DNA of 6,206 bases from an uncultured Fidelibacterota bacterium (lineage in GTDB: Bacteria > Marinisomatota > Marinisomatia > Marinisomatales > UBA1611): assembly GCA_913043185.1 (NCBI GenBank), contig CAJWMI010000081.1:1-6206 (forward strand). The letters are read 5' to 3'. Positions within the stretch are counted from its first letter, which is position 1. The number at the start of each line of letters is the position of its first letter. The notes under the pieces are model-generated. The model was given only the letters and a program-made list of their open reading frames with translations. It was not told the DNA's origin and did no database searches. The translations under genes were made by a program, and so were the position numbers. This document shows, piece by piece, positions 1-5,716 of this stretch.

Positions 1-1
1 A

Positions 2-181
2 GTCTATGAGGTTCTTGTGGAGTCGAAAAGTCGTCGAAGAGACGGGGAGTTTTGCGGCCGCACAAGTGGCAATGTTATCGTGAATTTTCCATCGACTGGA
101 CGTTGTCTTGGCTCACTTATAAATGTTCAAATTATGCGCGCTGGTCCCAATAGTGTCTGGGGCAAGCAGGTAGCTGTCTAG
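2..181 (+). CDS. miaB: tRNA-2-methylthio-N6-dimethylallyladenosine synthase MiaB, C-terminal end (partial)
   Basis: Only the last 59 codons are present; the start lies left of the window. The peptide carries the TRAM RNA-binding domain that closes MiaB, with the family pattern GRTSGNVIVNFP followed by a second strand (LINVQIMRAGPNSVWGK). MiaB is a radical-SAM iron-sulfur enzyme that methylthiolates i6A37 in tRNAs reading UNN codons. The catalytic radical-SAM and UPF0004 domains are not visible, so the call rests on the TRAM domain alone; a related methylthiotransferase (RimO or MtaB) is possible but fits the GRTxxN pattern less well. The stop TAG is 31 bp before the BFN start, consistent with one operon, and a miaB-BFN order is familiar from several Gram-negative lineages. 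GC is about 50%, unlike everything after position 480. Confidence 0.85.
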   Translation, partial: VYEVLVESKSRRRDGEFCGRTSGNVIVNFPSTGRCLGSLINVQIMRAGPNSVWGKQVAV

Positions 182-200
182 GTATCGACGTGTTGTTTTT

Positions 201-204
201 GGAG
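201..204 (+). promoter_or_regulatory. Shine-Dalgarno GGAG deciding the BFN start
   Basis: GGAG lies 8 nt before ATG 213. The in-frame GTG at 204 overlaps this motif and has no ribosome-binding site of its own. BFN family proteins typically begin directly with a short Met-x-x-Met strand like the one starting at 213. I therefore place the start at 213 rather than 204. Confidence 0.6.
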
Positions 205-212
205 TGCTTGCA

Positions 213-758
213 ATGCAAATAGAGATGACGATTAAAGGGTTGATGGTGGACCCGGTTACGAACATGCCTATCGTTGTGCTCAGAGACAAGACCGAAGAGC
301 ACTCGCTGCCAATATGGGTAGGCGTATTTGAGGCGAACGCCATTGCTCTGCAGATAGAAAACGTGACGGCTCAAAGGCCGATGACTCACGACTTACTGCG
401 AGACATCATTTCAAACTTTAAAGGGACAGTGGAGAAGGTTGTTATTAATGGTCTGAGTGAAACAGACATCCAAAGAGGACACACATATGCTTCAGCTTGG
501 CCTTCAGTTTTTATTGGGGCTTATGCTGATCATATAAGAATTGTTAAAAATGATAATCCTGAAGGAAAAGTTGTAGCACTTTATCTTGCTCCTGTAATAC
601 ATGAAAGAGTAACCAGGGGGATGATATCAAATCTAAATGATATAGATGTCAGTTTACAATGTCTTGAAATTTCAAATTTCATAGACATTTTTATTTTCAA
701 TAAATATATTGTTTATTCATTTTCCTTTTCAAGACCTCCCCCTGCTCAAATAACCTAA
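213..758 (+). CDS. Bifunctional nuclease family (DUF151/BFN) N-terminal half joined in frame to an unrelated low-GC tail
   Basis: Residues 1 to about 83 are a clear DUF151/BFN start: GLMVDPVTNMPIVVLRD, then LPIWVGVFEANAIALQIENV, then the RPMTHDLL motif and the VVING strand. BFN proteins are small (usually about 150-165 aa), with DNase/RNase activity reported in plants, and are often encoded beside miaB. After residue 83-90 the expected second half of the domain (the NTFYA strand and the SRPSDAIALA motif) is missing. It is replaced by about 95 residues that I do not recognise. The first 60 or so of these (from TYASAWPSVF to LQCLEI) look like real coding sequence; the last 30 are very AT-rich and low in complexity. 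GC falls from about 48% to 29% at the same point. The product is probably not a working BFN enzyme. Either the gene was cut by recombination, or two genomes were joined in assembly and the frame stayed open by chance. The BFN half is sure; the tail is unassigned. Confidence 0.75.
   Translation: MQIEMTIKGLMVDPVTNMPIVVLRDKTEEHSLPIWVGVFEANAIALQIENVTAQRPMTHDLLRDIISNFKGTVEKVVINGLSETDIQRGHTYASAWPSVFIGAYADHIRIVKNDNPEGKVVALYLAPVIHERVTRGMISNLNDIDVSLQCLEISNFIDIFIFNKYIVYSFSFSRPPPAQIT
460..490. other. Composition and homology breakpoint
   Basis: Hand count gives about 230 G+C in positions 1-480 (48%) and 106 in 481-840 (29%). The break falls where similarity to the BFN family ends (just after VVINGLSETD). 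No inverted repeat, tRNA end or transposase is seen at the junction. The exact base cannot be fixed from the sequence alone. Confidence 0.6.
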
Positions 759-771
759 TAAAAAACTTAAA

Positions 772-798
772 CTAGCTTGCTATAGATAATGCAGCTAG
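772..798. promoter_or_regulatory. Imperfect dyad upstream of the metal-binding lipoprotein gene
   Basis: CTAGCT (772-777) and AGCTAG (793-798) are perfect inverted arms. They extend inward by GC/GC (779-780 with 791-792) if T778 is bulged, around an AT-rich centre (781-790). The dyad ends 36 bp before the ATG at 835. A TATAAT hexamer sits at 808-813, but no good -35 box is found at 17 bp. The dyad could be an operator for a metal-responsive repressor such as Zur or Fur, or a weak hairpin closing the upstream reading frame. It does not match a textbook Zur box, so the role is open. Confidence 0.3.
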
Positions 799-822
799 AC
801 CTATTTATATAATTTCTATTTA

Positions 823-830
823 AAGGAGAT
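823..830 (+). promoter_or_regulatory. Strong Shine-Dalgarno AAGGAGAT
   Basis: AAGGAGAT, with GGAG ending 6 nt before ATG 835. This is the best ribosome-binding site in the window. It fixes the lipoprotein start at 835 rather than at the in-frame Met six codons in, and suggests high translation of the lipoprotein compared with the receptor that follows. Confidence 0.8.
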
Positions 831-834
831 AAAT

Positions 835-1362
835 ATGAAAAATTTATCTATGCATAATTATGTCAGTTATGGCATACGTGCTTTATTTTGCTTTGTGTTG
901 TTTTTTAACTTTGCTTGTGAGGATGATGACCACGATGGTCACGATCATGACGATGAGCATACCGATGCAGATGGGTTTGTTCTAGAGAGTGAAAGCGGAG
1001 TAGAGGTTTACAGAGAATTTGAGGGTGAAGTCACAGGCTCTATTACTATAAGTGTTGGAGACACTCTTGAACTTTCTGTCCATTTTCTTGATCATGAAGG
1101 AGATGAGATCGAGCATGAAGAAAATGAAGATGAAGACCACGAAGATGAATTGTCTATATCTGGCAACGACTCAAATATCGCAATTGTTGAGGCAGAGGAT
1201 CATGAAGAAGGTGACGATCACAACCACGATGAAGAGGAACACGGTATGGCAATTCATGTAATTGGTGTTAGCGCTGGTTCAACCAGTTTCCAGCTGCAGC
1301 TAATGCATGAAGGTCATTCTGATTATACTTCAACAAATAACGTTCCTGTAGTTGTTAATTAA
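835..1362 (+). CDS. His/Asp/Glu-rich predicted metal-binding surface lipoprotein
   Basis: 175 aa. An N-terminal hydrophobic stretch (residues 15-27) ends at Cys28 in the context FNFAC, a plausible but not perfect lipobox, so a lipid-anchored envelope protein is expected. The mature part begins at once with an acidic-histidine cluster (residues 29-46: DDDHDGHDHDDEH). Two more clusters follow at about 86-105 and 119-137. In total I count 16 His and about 21 Asp, besides many Glu. Between the clusters lie alternating beta-strand segments (VTGSITISVGDTLELSV; MAIHVIGVSAGSTSFQLQLM; VPVVVN) typical of a single Ig-like or BIG2-like beta-sandwich, so the clusters probably sit in its loops. His plus carboxylate clusters of this kind bind Zn(II), and also Ni, Cu or Co. 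The gene overlaps the start of a ZnuD-like TonB-dependent receptor by 11 bp, which supports a role as metal-capturing partner of that receptor. I know no characterised homologue. The metal and the cell face are inferred. Confidence 0.75.
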   Translation: MKNLSMHNYVSYGIRALFCFVLFFNFACEDDDHDGHDHDDEHTDADGFVLESESGVEVYREFEGEVTGSITISVGDTLELSVHFLDHEGDEIEHEENEDEDHEDELSISGNDSNIAIVEAEDHEEGDDHNHDEEEHGMAIHVIGVSAGSTSFQLQLMHEGHSDYTSTNNVPVVVN

Positions 1363-3556
1363 AACACTCACCATATGTATTACCTTGGGTGTAGTATTTG
1401 CCCAAGGTAATACATTTAATGGAATTGTAATTGATTCCGAAAAGGAAACCCCTATTCCTAGTGCGAATATCCAAATTAAGAATAGCGAGTTAGGCACAAG
1501 CTCCGATGACCTCGGGAAATTTTCTTTTGATATTGAAACTAATGGTGATTTTGAAATAATTATATCTGTAATTGGCTATAATGATACTACTGTAGTAATC
1601 AGTAATGGATATCAGAAAAGTGTCACTAAAATTTTTATTAATCCTAATATTATTGAATTTGATGAAGTGCATGTCTACTCGCACAGGCATAATGACAGCG
1701 ATAATGCACCATCATCTATTGCATTATTTGGTAATCGATTTCAAAAAACAACTAAAAACAGTTTAGCATCTACCCTAGCTGGAGAATCAGGTTTATCTGT
1801 CAGGTCTTTCGGTCAAGCATCAGAAAGACCCGTCTTACGTGGATACTCCGGAGATAGATTTTTAATTACTAGAAATGGTACAGAACTAGGTGATCTTTCT
1901 GCCACAACTGCAGATCATGCAGTTGCGACAGAAATATCATCCATGGATGGTGTAGAAATTATTAGAGGACCTGAATCTTTATTATATGGCTCAAATGCCA
2001 TAGCTGGGGTCATAAATCTCTCAACACTTGGGTTTAATAAAGAAATAGTTAAAAATCCAGAGTATAAATTTATATTTGGCCATGAGACTTCAAACAAATC
2101 TAATATTGCATATTTAGGGCTAACTATACCAAAAAATAATTATCAACTTTACTCTTCGATTTCTAATAGGATAGCAGAAAATCAATCATCGCCAATAGGT
2201 TTAATTGAAAATACATTCTTATTAAAATCAGATATTCTTACCAGCCTTACAAGATTCAATGAAAAAGGATTTTCTACCTTGGCGTTGGAAAATTTTCAAA
2301 TGTCATATGGAATCCCTGGCAGTCCAGAGGGTCATATAGATGGTGTTGATTTAAAAATGGAAAAGTATAGTCAAGAATATAAATACCACGCAGATGTTAA
2401 TCTTGGAACGTTTAATACTATTGATCTGGAACAGGGGTATATTCAATATGAACATAACGAATTTGAAAAGAATGTAACCTACCCTGCAATTATCTTAAGA
2501 CAGGATATATTATATTTTAAGGGTATAGTATCAGGCGAAAAATTAAAACTCGGTTCTCAATACAAAAGAAAAAAATTTGGTGCTGGTGGTTTTTACTGGA
2601 CTCCAGATACTTACGAACATAGAGCCGCCATCTATAGTGTAATAAAAACTAATTTGTTTAATTATGAAGCTAATTTTTCAGGTAGAATAGAGCATATAGT
2701 TATTAATCCAAGAAGTGGTGATACTTTCTTTTCAAATCTTAATCCTGATGATATTAGATCACGTAATTTTACTTTATTATCTGGAGGATTATCTTTATTA
2801 AAAGAACGTGGAAACTTATCAAACTATTATCAATTTCTAATCACAAGTAGAGCACCAAGTATTGAAGATCTATTTTCAGACGGCCCACATTTAGGAAACT
2901 ATGCTTATGAAATAGGCGACCCAAATCTTGAACAAGAAAATACTTTAGGCTTTGAAAATACAATATCTATATTTAATTCTAATTATAAAATTAATCTGAC
3001 AAGTTATCTTAATTACAGTCCGAACTATCATCTCAGTGAAAAAATGGGTGATGGCTACACTCCTGGGGCTGATTGGATAGAGTGGGGTAGTGGACCTATT
3101 GGTTGGCTATATAAATACAGACTAATGGGCCTTGAAGCCTTAAAATATGGTTTTGAACCTCATTTTACTATTGATTTTGAATCCTCTAAAATTAATTGCA
3201 ATGCATCAATTATCAGGGGTATCAACATGACGGATAATAATCCACTCTCTTATATGCCACCTGATCATATAAGATTTCAATATGAAAAAAATGTACTATT
3301 TCTGACAAATACATTTGAAGCTGTTCTAGTTTCTTTCCAAAATAGATTAGGTGAGTTTGAGACTAAAACTGATGGATATAGTTTGTTCAATTATTTTGGA
3401 TCATATACAATTTCAAAAAATGAGAAAACGCATAAAATAATTTTTCAGTTAAAAAATATTTTAAATGAAACTTATTACAATCATCTATCAAAGATAAAAA
3501 TGATAATGCCTGAAGCAGGCAGAAGCTTTAATATTAATTATAGGATATATTTTTAG
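1352..3556 (+). CDS. TonB-dependent outer-membrane receptor, ZnuD-like (probable zinc/metal uptake)
   Basis: 734 aa, full length for the family. Layout: signal peptide (1-18, cleavage near VVFA-Q); carboxypeptidase-regulatory-like beta-sandwich (about 21-100; PIPSANIQI, SDDLGKFSF); plug (about 115-225; ERPVLRGYSGDRFLITRNG, then TADHAVA, then EIIRGPESLLYGSNAIAGVINL); 22-strand barrel to the C-terminal aromatic ending INYRIYF. The plug DHA motif at 188-190 and the C-terminal pattern NHLS...PEAGRSF are features I associate with ZnuD-type zinc receptors rather than siderophore or SusC receptors. The carboxypeptidase-like domain is typical of Bacteroidota and relatives. The receptor would import metal across the outer membrane using TonB energy; no TonB, ExbB or inner-membrane ABC genes are in the window. 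The start is TTG at 1352: an in-frame TAG lies immediately upstream (1349-1351), no Shine-Dalgarno is seen, and the start overlaps the lipoprotein stop. Translation is therefore probably coupled to the upstream gene. Receptor class is confident; zinc as substrate is inference. Confidence 0.85.
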   Translation: MLIKTLTICITLGVVFAQGNTFNGIVIDSEKETPIPSANIQIKNSELGTSSDDLGKFSFDIETNGDFEIIISVIGYNDTTVVISNGYQKSVTKIFINPNIIEFDEVHVYSHRHNDSDNAPSSIALFGNRFQKTTKNSLASTLAGESGLSVRSFGQASERPVLRGYSGDRFLITRNGTELGDLSATTADHAVATEISSMDGVEIIRGPESLLYGSNAIAGVINLSTLGFNKEIVKNPEYKFIFGHETSNKSNIAYLGLTIPKNNYQLYSSISNRIAENQSSPIGLIENTFLLKSDILTSLTRFNEKGFSTLALENFQMSYGIPGSPEGHIDGVDLKMEKYSQEYKYHADVNLGTFNTIDLEQGYIQYEHNEFEKNVTYPAIILRQDILYFKGIVSGEKLKLGSQYKRKKFGAGGFYWTPDTYEHRAAIYSVIKTNLFNYEANFSGRIEHIVINPRSGDTFFSNLNPDDIRSRNFTLLSGGLSLLKERGNLSNYYQFLITSRAPSIEDLFSDGPHLGNYAYEIGDPNLEQENTLGFENTISIFNSNYKINLTSYLNYSPNYHLSEKMGDGYTPGADWIEWGSGPIGWLYKYRLMGLEALKYGFEPHFTIDFESSKINCNASIIRGINMTDNNPLSYMPPDHIRFQYEKNVLFLTNTFEAVLVSFQNRLGEFETKTDGYSLFNYFGSYTISKNEKTHKIIFQLKNILNETYYNHLSKIKMIMPEAGRSFNINYRIYF
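1375..1415 (+). repeat. Perfect 15-bp inverted repeat (hairpin) within the receptor signal-peptide codons
   Basis: The left arm ATGTATTACCTTGGG (1375-1389) is matched exactly by the right arm CCCAAGGTAATACAT (1401-1415) across an 11-nt spacer. In RNA the two innermost spacer pairs (T1390-G1400, G1391-T1399) can form G-U wobbles, leaving a 7-nt loop. The structure starts 23 nt after the TTG start codon and encodes signal-peptide residues 8-22. It is not followed by a T-run, so it is not a standard intrinsic terminator. Plausible roles are damping of receptor translation, protection of the upstream lipoprotein mRNA after cleavage, or a protein-binding dyad. Confidence 0.7.
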
Positions 3557-3711
3557 TGCTATATAATTAATAACCCATAATGTGTTTCAGCCTTTTTCTA
3601 TCCACCTAAACCCACCTTAATGGTTCCCCATACCCACCTTTTTTAGTTGAAAATTGAATTACCCATAAAAAAATATAGATTACATAAAGTATATTTAGAT
3701 TAGACTGTTTT
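3557..3711. other. Intergenic region with a short direct repeat; no clear promoter or terminator
   Basis: This 155-bp AT-rich gap contains two copies of ACCCACCTT (3610-3618 and 3632-3640), 22 bp apart, and the related motifs CCCATAA (near 3575 and 3662). No stable hairpin with a T-run follows the receptor gene. TTGAAA (3647-3652) and TATAGA (3674-3679) are weak promoter-like hexamers with 21-bp spacing, too far apart for a confident call. I see no small gene here. Confidence 0.35.
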
Positions 3712-4596
3712 ATGGATACATACTTACGAACCTTAATATTAATTCTCATCTTCTCTTTTTATATTGGTTGCTTAGATCAAAAACCAAAATCAAACAGGAC
3801 ATTAGATGTCACTCTGAATATACCTGAACGAAATAATAATTCATTATTAGGCTCAGGATTAATACCATTAATTAAGGATTTTGATATAAAAAGCAGAGAA
3901 GATTTTATTTATTCGGAAATCATTTCTGGCAACATCCCTGATTTCATAAGAAATCTTAAAGAAGTAATCTATTATCATAATCTTGGTAATAAGGTCATAG
4001 AAGTCAAATTTTATGTTATGATTGATTATTTTTCTATTGGAAGTAATGACGATTATTTCGTCATACCAATGACCCCGATAATTGCTCAAAAATTAGCAAA
4101 TAATCTAGAGTTGACATTTTTAACTTCAAAAATGGTAGATATAGTATGGGACCAAGCACCACTTAAACTTCAACCGATTACAATTCCACCTTCAGAACAA
4201 ATGACTTCCTTTGAGATATTTGGGACACATAATGAATTATTAAATCAACAAAGGGTACAATACAATCAAGAATATCCTCTGGGTACACTACTAGCTGGAG
4301 CCAAGAAAGATATCATACTATCAAATATATTAAATGATCATAATGATAAAGTCATCATTTATGGTTGGCATCAAACAAATGGAATACCTATACAACCAGT
4401 TTATTCGGGACATATCATTTGGTATGTTGATTACAGCCATGGAGTGAGATTCGCTCATTCTAGATGCCTAATAAATGGGGAACCCAGAATAATTACAGAT
4501 ATATTGAAAGATAATAATCTATTTTATCTATTAAGCGATGAATCAACAAGTATTCAAAAAACTAGTTATCAGACAGATTTATCTTTTTACCCCTGA
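3712..4596 (+). CDS. Predicted lipoprotein of a conserved family of unknown function
   Basis: 294 aa. A hydrophobic leader (residues 6-19) ends at Cys20 (FYIGC), a probable lipoprotein signal, so the protein is envelope-anchored. The mature part has motifs that I recall from uncharacterised bacterial proteins of similar size: VMIDYFSIGSNDDYFVIPMTP (about 102-122), KMVDIVWDQA (140-149), QMTSFEIFGTHNELLNQQR (163-181), GAKKDIILSN (196-205), YGWHQTNGIPIQP (217-229) and WYVDYSHGVR (237-246). The last carries Asp240, Tyr241, Ser242 and His243 in a dense conserved block, and His220 lies in the preceding one, so an enzyme active site is possible but unproven. I cannot name a domain or reaction. No Shine-Dalgarno is visible before ATG 3712, which is common in AT-rich Bacteroidota-like genomes. 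The gene has a 155-bp gap from the receptor and converges with the minus-strand block, so it is probably a single-gene unit. Confidence 0.75.
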   Translation: MDTYLRTLILILIFSFYIGCLDQKPKSNRTLDVTLNIPERNNNSLLGSGLIPLIKDFDIKSREDFIYSEIISGNIPDFIRNLKEVIYYHNLGNKVIEVKFYVMIDYFSIGSNDDYFVIPMTPIIAQKLANNLELTFLTSKMVDIVWDQAPLKLQPITIPPSEQMTSFEIFGTHNELLNQQRVQYNQEYPLGTLLAGAKKDIILSNILNDHNDKVIIYGWHQTNGIPIQPVYSGHIIWYVDYSHGVRFAHSRCLINGEPRIITDILKDNNLFYLLSDESTSIQKTSYQTDLSFYP

Positions 4597-4672
4597 TTAT
4601 TTTGAATGTATCTGATTTTAAGATATAAACTAAATGACCAGTGTATCTTTAGTGGAAATTGAGCCATTTTAT

Positions 4673-4697
4673 AAAAAAACCCCACGAATGCGGGGCT
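4673..4697 (-). terminator. Intrinsic terminator (copy 1) of the beta-barrel gene
   Basis: On the minus strand the hairpin CCCCGC-ATTC-GTGGGG is followed by seven T. The second-from-top pair is a G-U wobble in minus-strand RNA but an A-C mismatch in plus-strand RNA, so the element is built for minus-strand transcripts. It begins 31 bp after the stop of the 4728-5360 gene and shares its core with the copies at 5426 and 5717. Confidence 0.85.
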
Positions 4698-4727
4698 CGG
4701 ATAAATCTAAAATTTATGGGAATGAAT

Positions 4728-5360
4728 TTATTCTATAAAATAACCTATACCAAAATTATATGATTCGTATTCACACCACATTAAATCATTACCACCAAAA
4801 TTATTAATATCACTTTGCATATAACTTCGTGAAATCTCAACAAAAATATTATCAATAAACCTAGTTAAAATTCCAACACTGGAATAAAAACTGCCAGCTA
4901 AATCACGAAAACCATCAGATGAAAAATCACCATCCCCATGAAAATATGTTTCACCATATTTAGCAAAATATATTAAACCACTACTGCTATTAACTTGTAT
5001 TATCCCATAAAAAGAATTGAATCCAAAACTGCTGGGTGAGTTAGAAAGTTGTCTTTCAATTTGGATTTCAAGCCCACCACCAAAATTAATCCATTTTGTT
5101 TTTTGAAATATAATATCAACACCTATTGTATTTCCTAATTTTTTAGGTCCTTTGTTTCTGTATTCCAACTCTTTTACTAAATCATCATCTGAATTTTCAA
5201 GCAAAAATTTTAATTTAAATGTCCCTAAACCATCTATACTATATCGAGGATAAAAGGTGATTGGTTCATTTATGCCTGAAATAGAATAATAATTCTTTGA
5301 AAATGAAAAACAAAAAAGAAATAGAAAATATATAAAGATTGCATGGAAATATCTTTTCAT
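4728..5360 (-). CDS. Predicted small outer-membrane beta-barrel protein, unrecognised family
   Basis: 210 aa. The N-terminus is a classic signal peptide: Lys-Arg at 2-3, then a hydrophobic aromatic core to FSFS at 18-21, with no lipobox Cys in place. The mature protein is rich in Gly, Tyr, Phe, Ser and Asn with alternating hydrophobic strands (GNTIGVDIIFQ, WINFGGGLEIQIER, FGFNSFYGIIQVN, GLIYFAKYGETYF, SFYSSVGILTRFI, NIFVEISRSYM, SYNFGIGYF). This is the pattern of an 8-stranded or similar outer-membrane barrel, with an aromatic near the C-terminus (GYFIE). No enzymatic motif is seen and I cannot assign a named family such as OmpW or OmpA. The weak Shine-Dalgarno AGGGA (5367-5371) lies 6 nt before ATG. 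It has its own terminator downstream and another terminator upstream (5426-5449), so it is transcribed alone. Confidence 0.7.
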   Translation of the reverse strand: MKRYFHAIFIYFLFLFCFSFSKNYYSISGINEPITFYPRYSIDGLGTFKLKFLLENSDDDLVKELEYRNKGPKKLGNTIGVDIIFQKTKWINFGGGLEIQIERQLSNSPSSFGFNSFYGIIQVNSSSGLIYFAKYGETYFHGDGDFSSDGFRDLAGSFYSSVGILTRFIDNIFVEISRSYMQSDINNFGGNDLMWCEYESYNFGIGYFIE

Positions 5361-5425
5361 AAAAAATCCCTAAAATTGGCTTAATCTACAAAAAATCACC
5401 CTACAATGTGTGTGAGGCTATAAAC

Positions 5426-5449
5426 AAAAAACCCTGCGAATGTGGGAGT
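5426..5449 (-). terminator. Degenerate copy (copy 2) of the repeated terminator, after the Kazal gene
   Basis: On the plus strand the A6 tract (5426-5431) is followed by CCCTGCGAATGTGGGAG, which is the same layout as copies 1 and 3 with a few substitutions. In minus-strand RNA the CCC/GGG pairs remain but the inner pairs are broken, so the stem is much weaker. It begins 26 bp after the Kazal gene stop. Homology to the other copies is plain; terminator strength is doubtful. Confidence 0.6.
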
Positions 5450-5475
5450 TATTTAAAGGTTTAATTGAAAAATAT

Positions 5476-5688
5476 TTAGTCACATTCACCTTTAGTCCAT
5501 AGTGTGACACCTGCATTTTCAGCATAGCAATCATTATCATAAGTCAATCCATTACAACCACAAACTGGTTGATATTCTTCGGTACAAATGGCGTCATCTG
5601 ATATCTTTGATTCATCTATACATTTATTATACTCGCATCCCCAATAAGTTAACCCAATAAGTAGCATTAATGATAAATACCTATGCAT
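5476..5688 (-). CDS. Kazal-type serine protease inhibitor lipoprotein
   Basis: 70 aa. The lipoprotein leader (residues 1-17) ends in YWGC with Cys18 as the acylated residue. The rest is one Kazal domain with Cys at 23, 35, 43, 45, 54 and 69 and the hallmark run CTEEYQPVCG, then NGLTYDNDC, then AENAGVTLWTKGEC. The fourth Cys directly follows Gly44 instead of sitting in the helix, as in other bacterial short Kazal domains. Aligned with ovomucoid third domain (C-T-L-E-Y-R-P), the P1 residue is Glu37, which would favour a Glu-specific serine protease; this is inference from the alignment. A lipid-anchored inhibitor at the cell surface could guard envelope proteins against proteases of hosts, predators or neighbours. 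The start is ATG 5688, with no strong Shine-Dalgarno. It is flanked on both sides by terminator copies, so it is a single-gene unit. Confidence 0.85.
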   Translation of the reverse strand: MHRYLSLMLLIGLTYWGCEYNKCIDESKISDDAICTEEYQPVCGCNGLTYDNDCYAENAGVTLWTKGECD

Positions 5689-5716
5689 TTCAAAATCTAC
5701 TCATTATCCCAGAAAC

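Noticed and set aside
54..61. GCGGCCGC, an 8-base NotI site that could hint at a cloning-vector joint
   Set aside because: It encodes the conserved Cys-Gly-Arg of the MiaB TRAM domain and lies within intact coding sequence, so it is natural.
204..212. GTG 204 as the BFN start
   Set aside because: It overlaps the Shine-Dalgarno GGAG that serves ATG 213, and the family begins at the later Met.
113..389. Two overlapping minus-strand open frames opposite the miaB-bfn region
   Set aside because: They are antisense to clearly conserved miaB and BFN coding sequence and show no signal of their own.
488..540. Short + strand frame from ATG 488 giving a hydrophobic 16-residue peptide
   Set aside because: Too short, with no ribosome-binding site, and overlapped by a better coding frame.
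1052..1261. 69-codon frame inside the lipoprotein gene, rich in Met, Lys and Thr
   Set aside because: It is the +1 reading of the GAT/GAA/CAT repeats that encode the acidic-His clusters, so it is a shadow.
1490..2097. Minus-strand frames inside the receptor gene
   Set aside because: Antisense to well-conserved receptor domains, with no start signals.
3610..3640. Two ACCCACCTT copies 22 bp apart as a possible regulator-binding array or CRISPR-like repeat
   Set aside because: Only two 9-bp copies and no further regular spacing; easily chance. Kept only as a note in the intergenic entry.
3868..4089. Minus-strand 73-codon frame
   Set aside because: Antisense to the conserved 3712-4596 gene, so it is a shadow.
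4597..4672. Possible terminator for the + strand gene ending at 4596
   Set aside because: No stable hairpin followed by a T-run on the + strand; copy 1 downstream has an A-C mismatch in + strand RNA and no T-run on that side.
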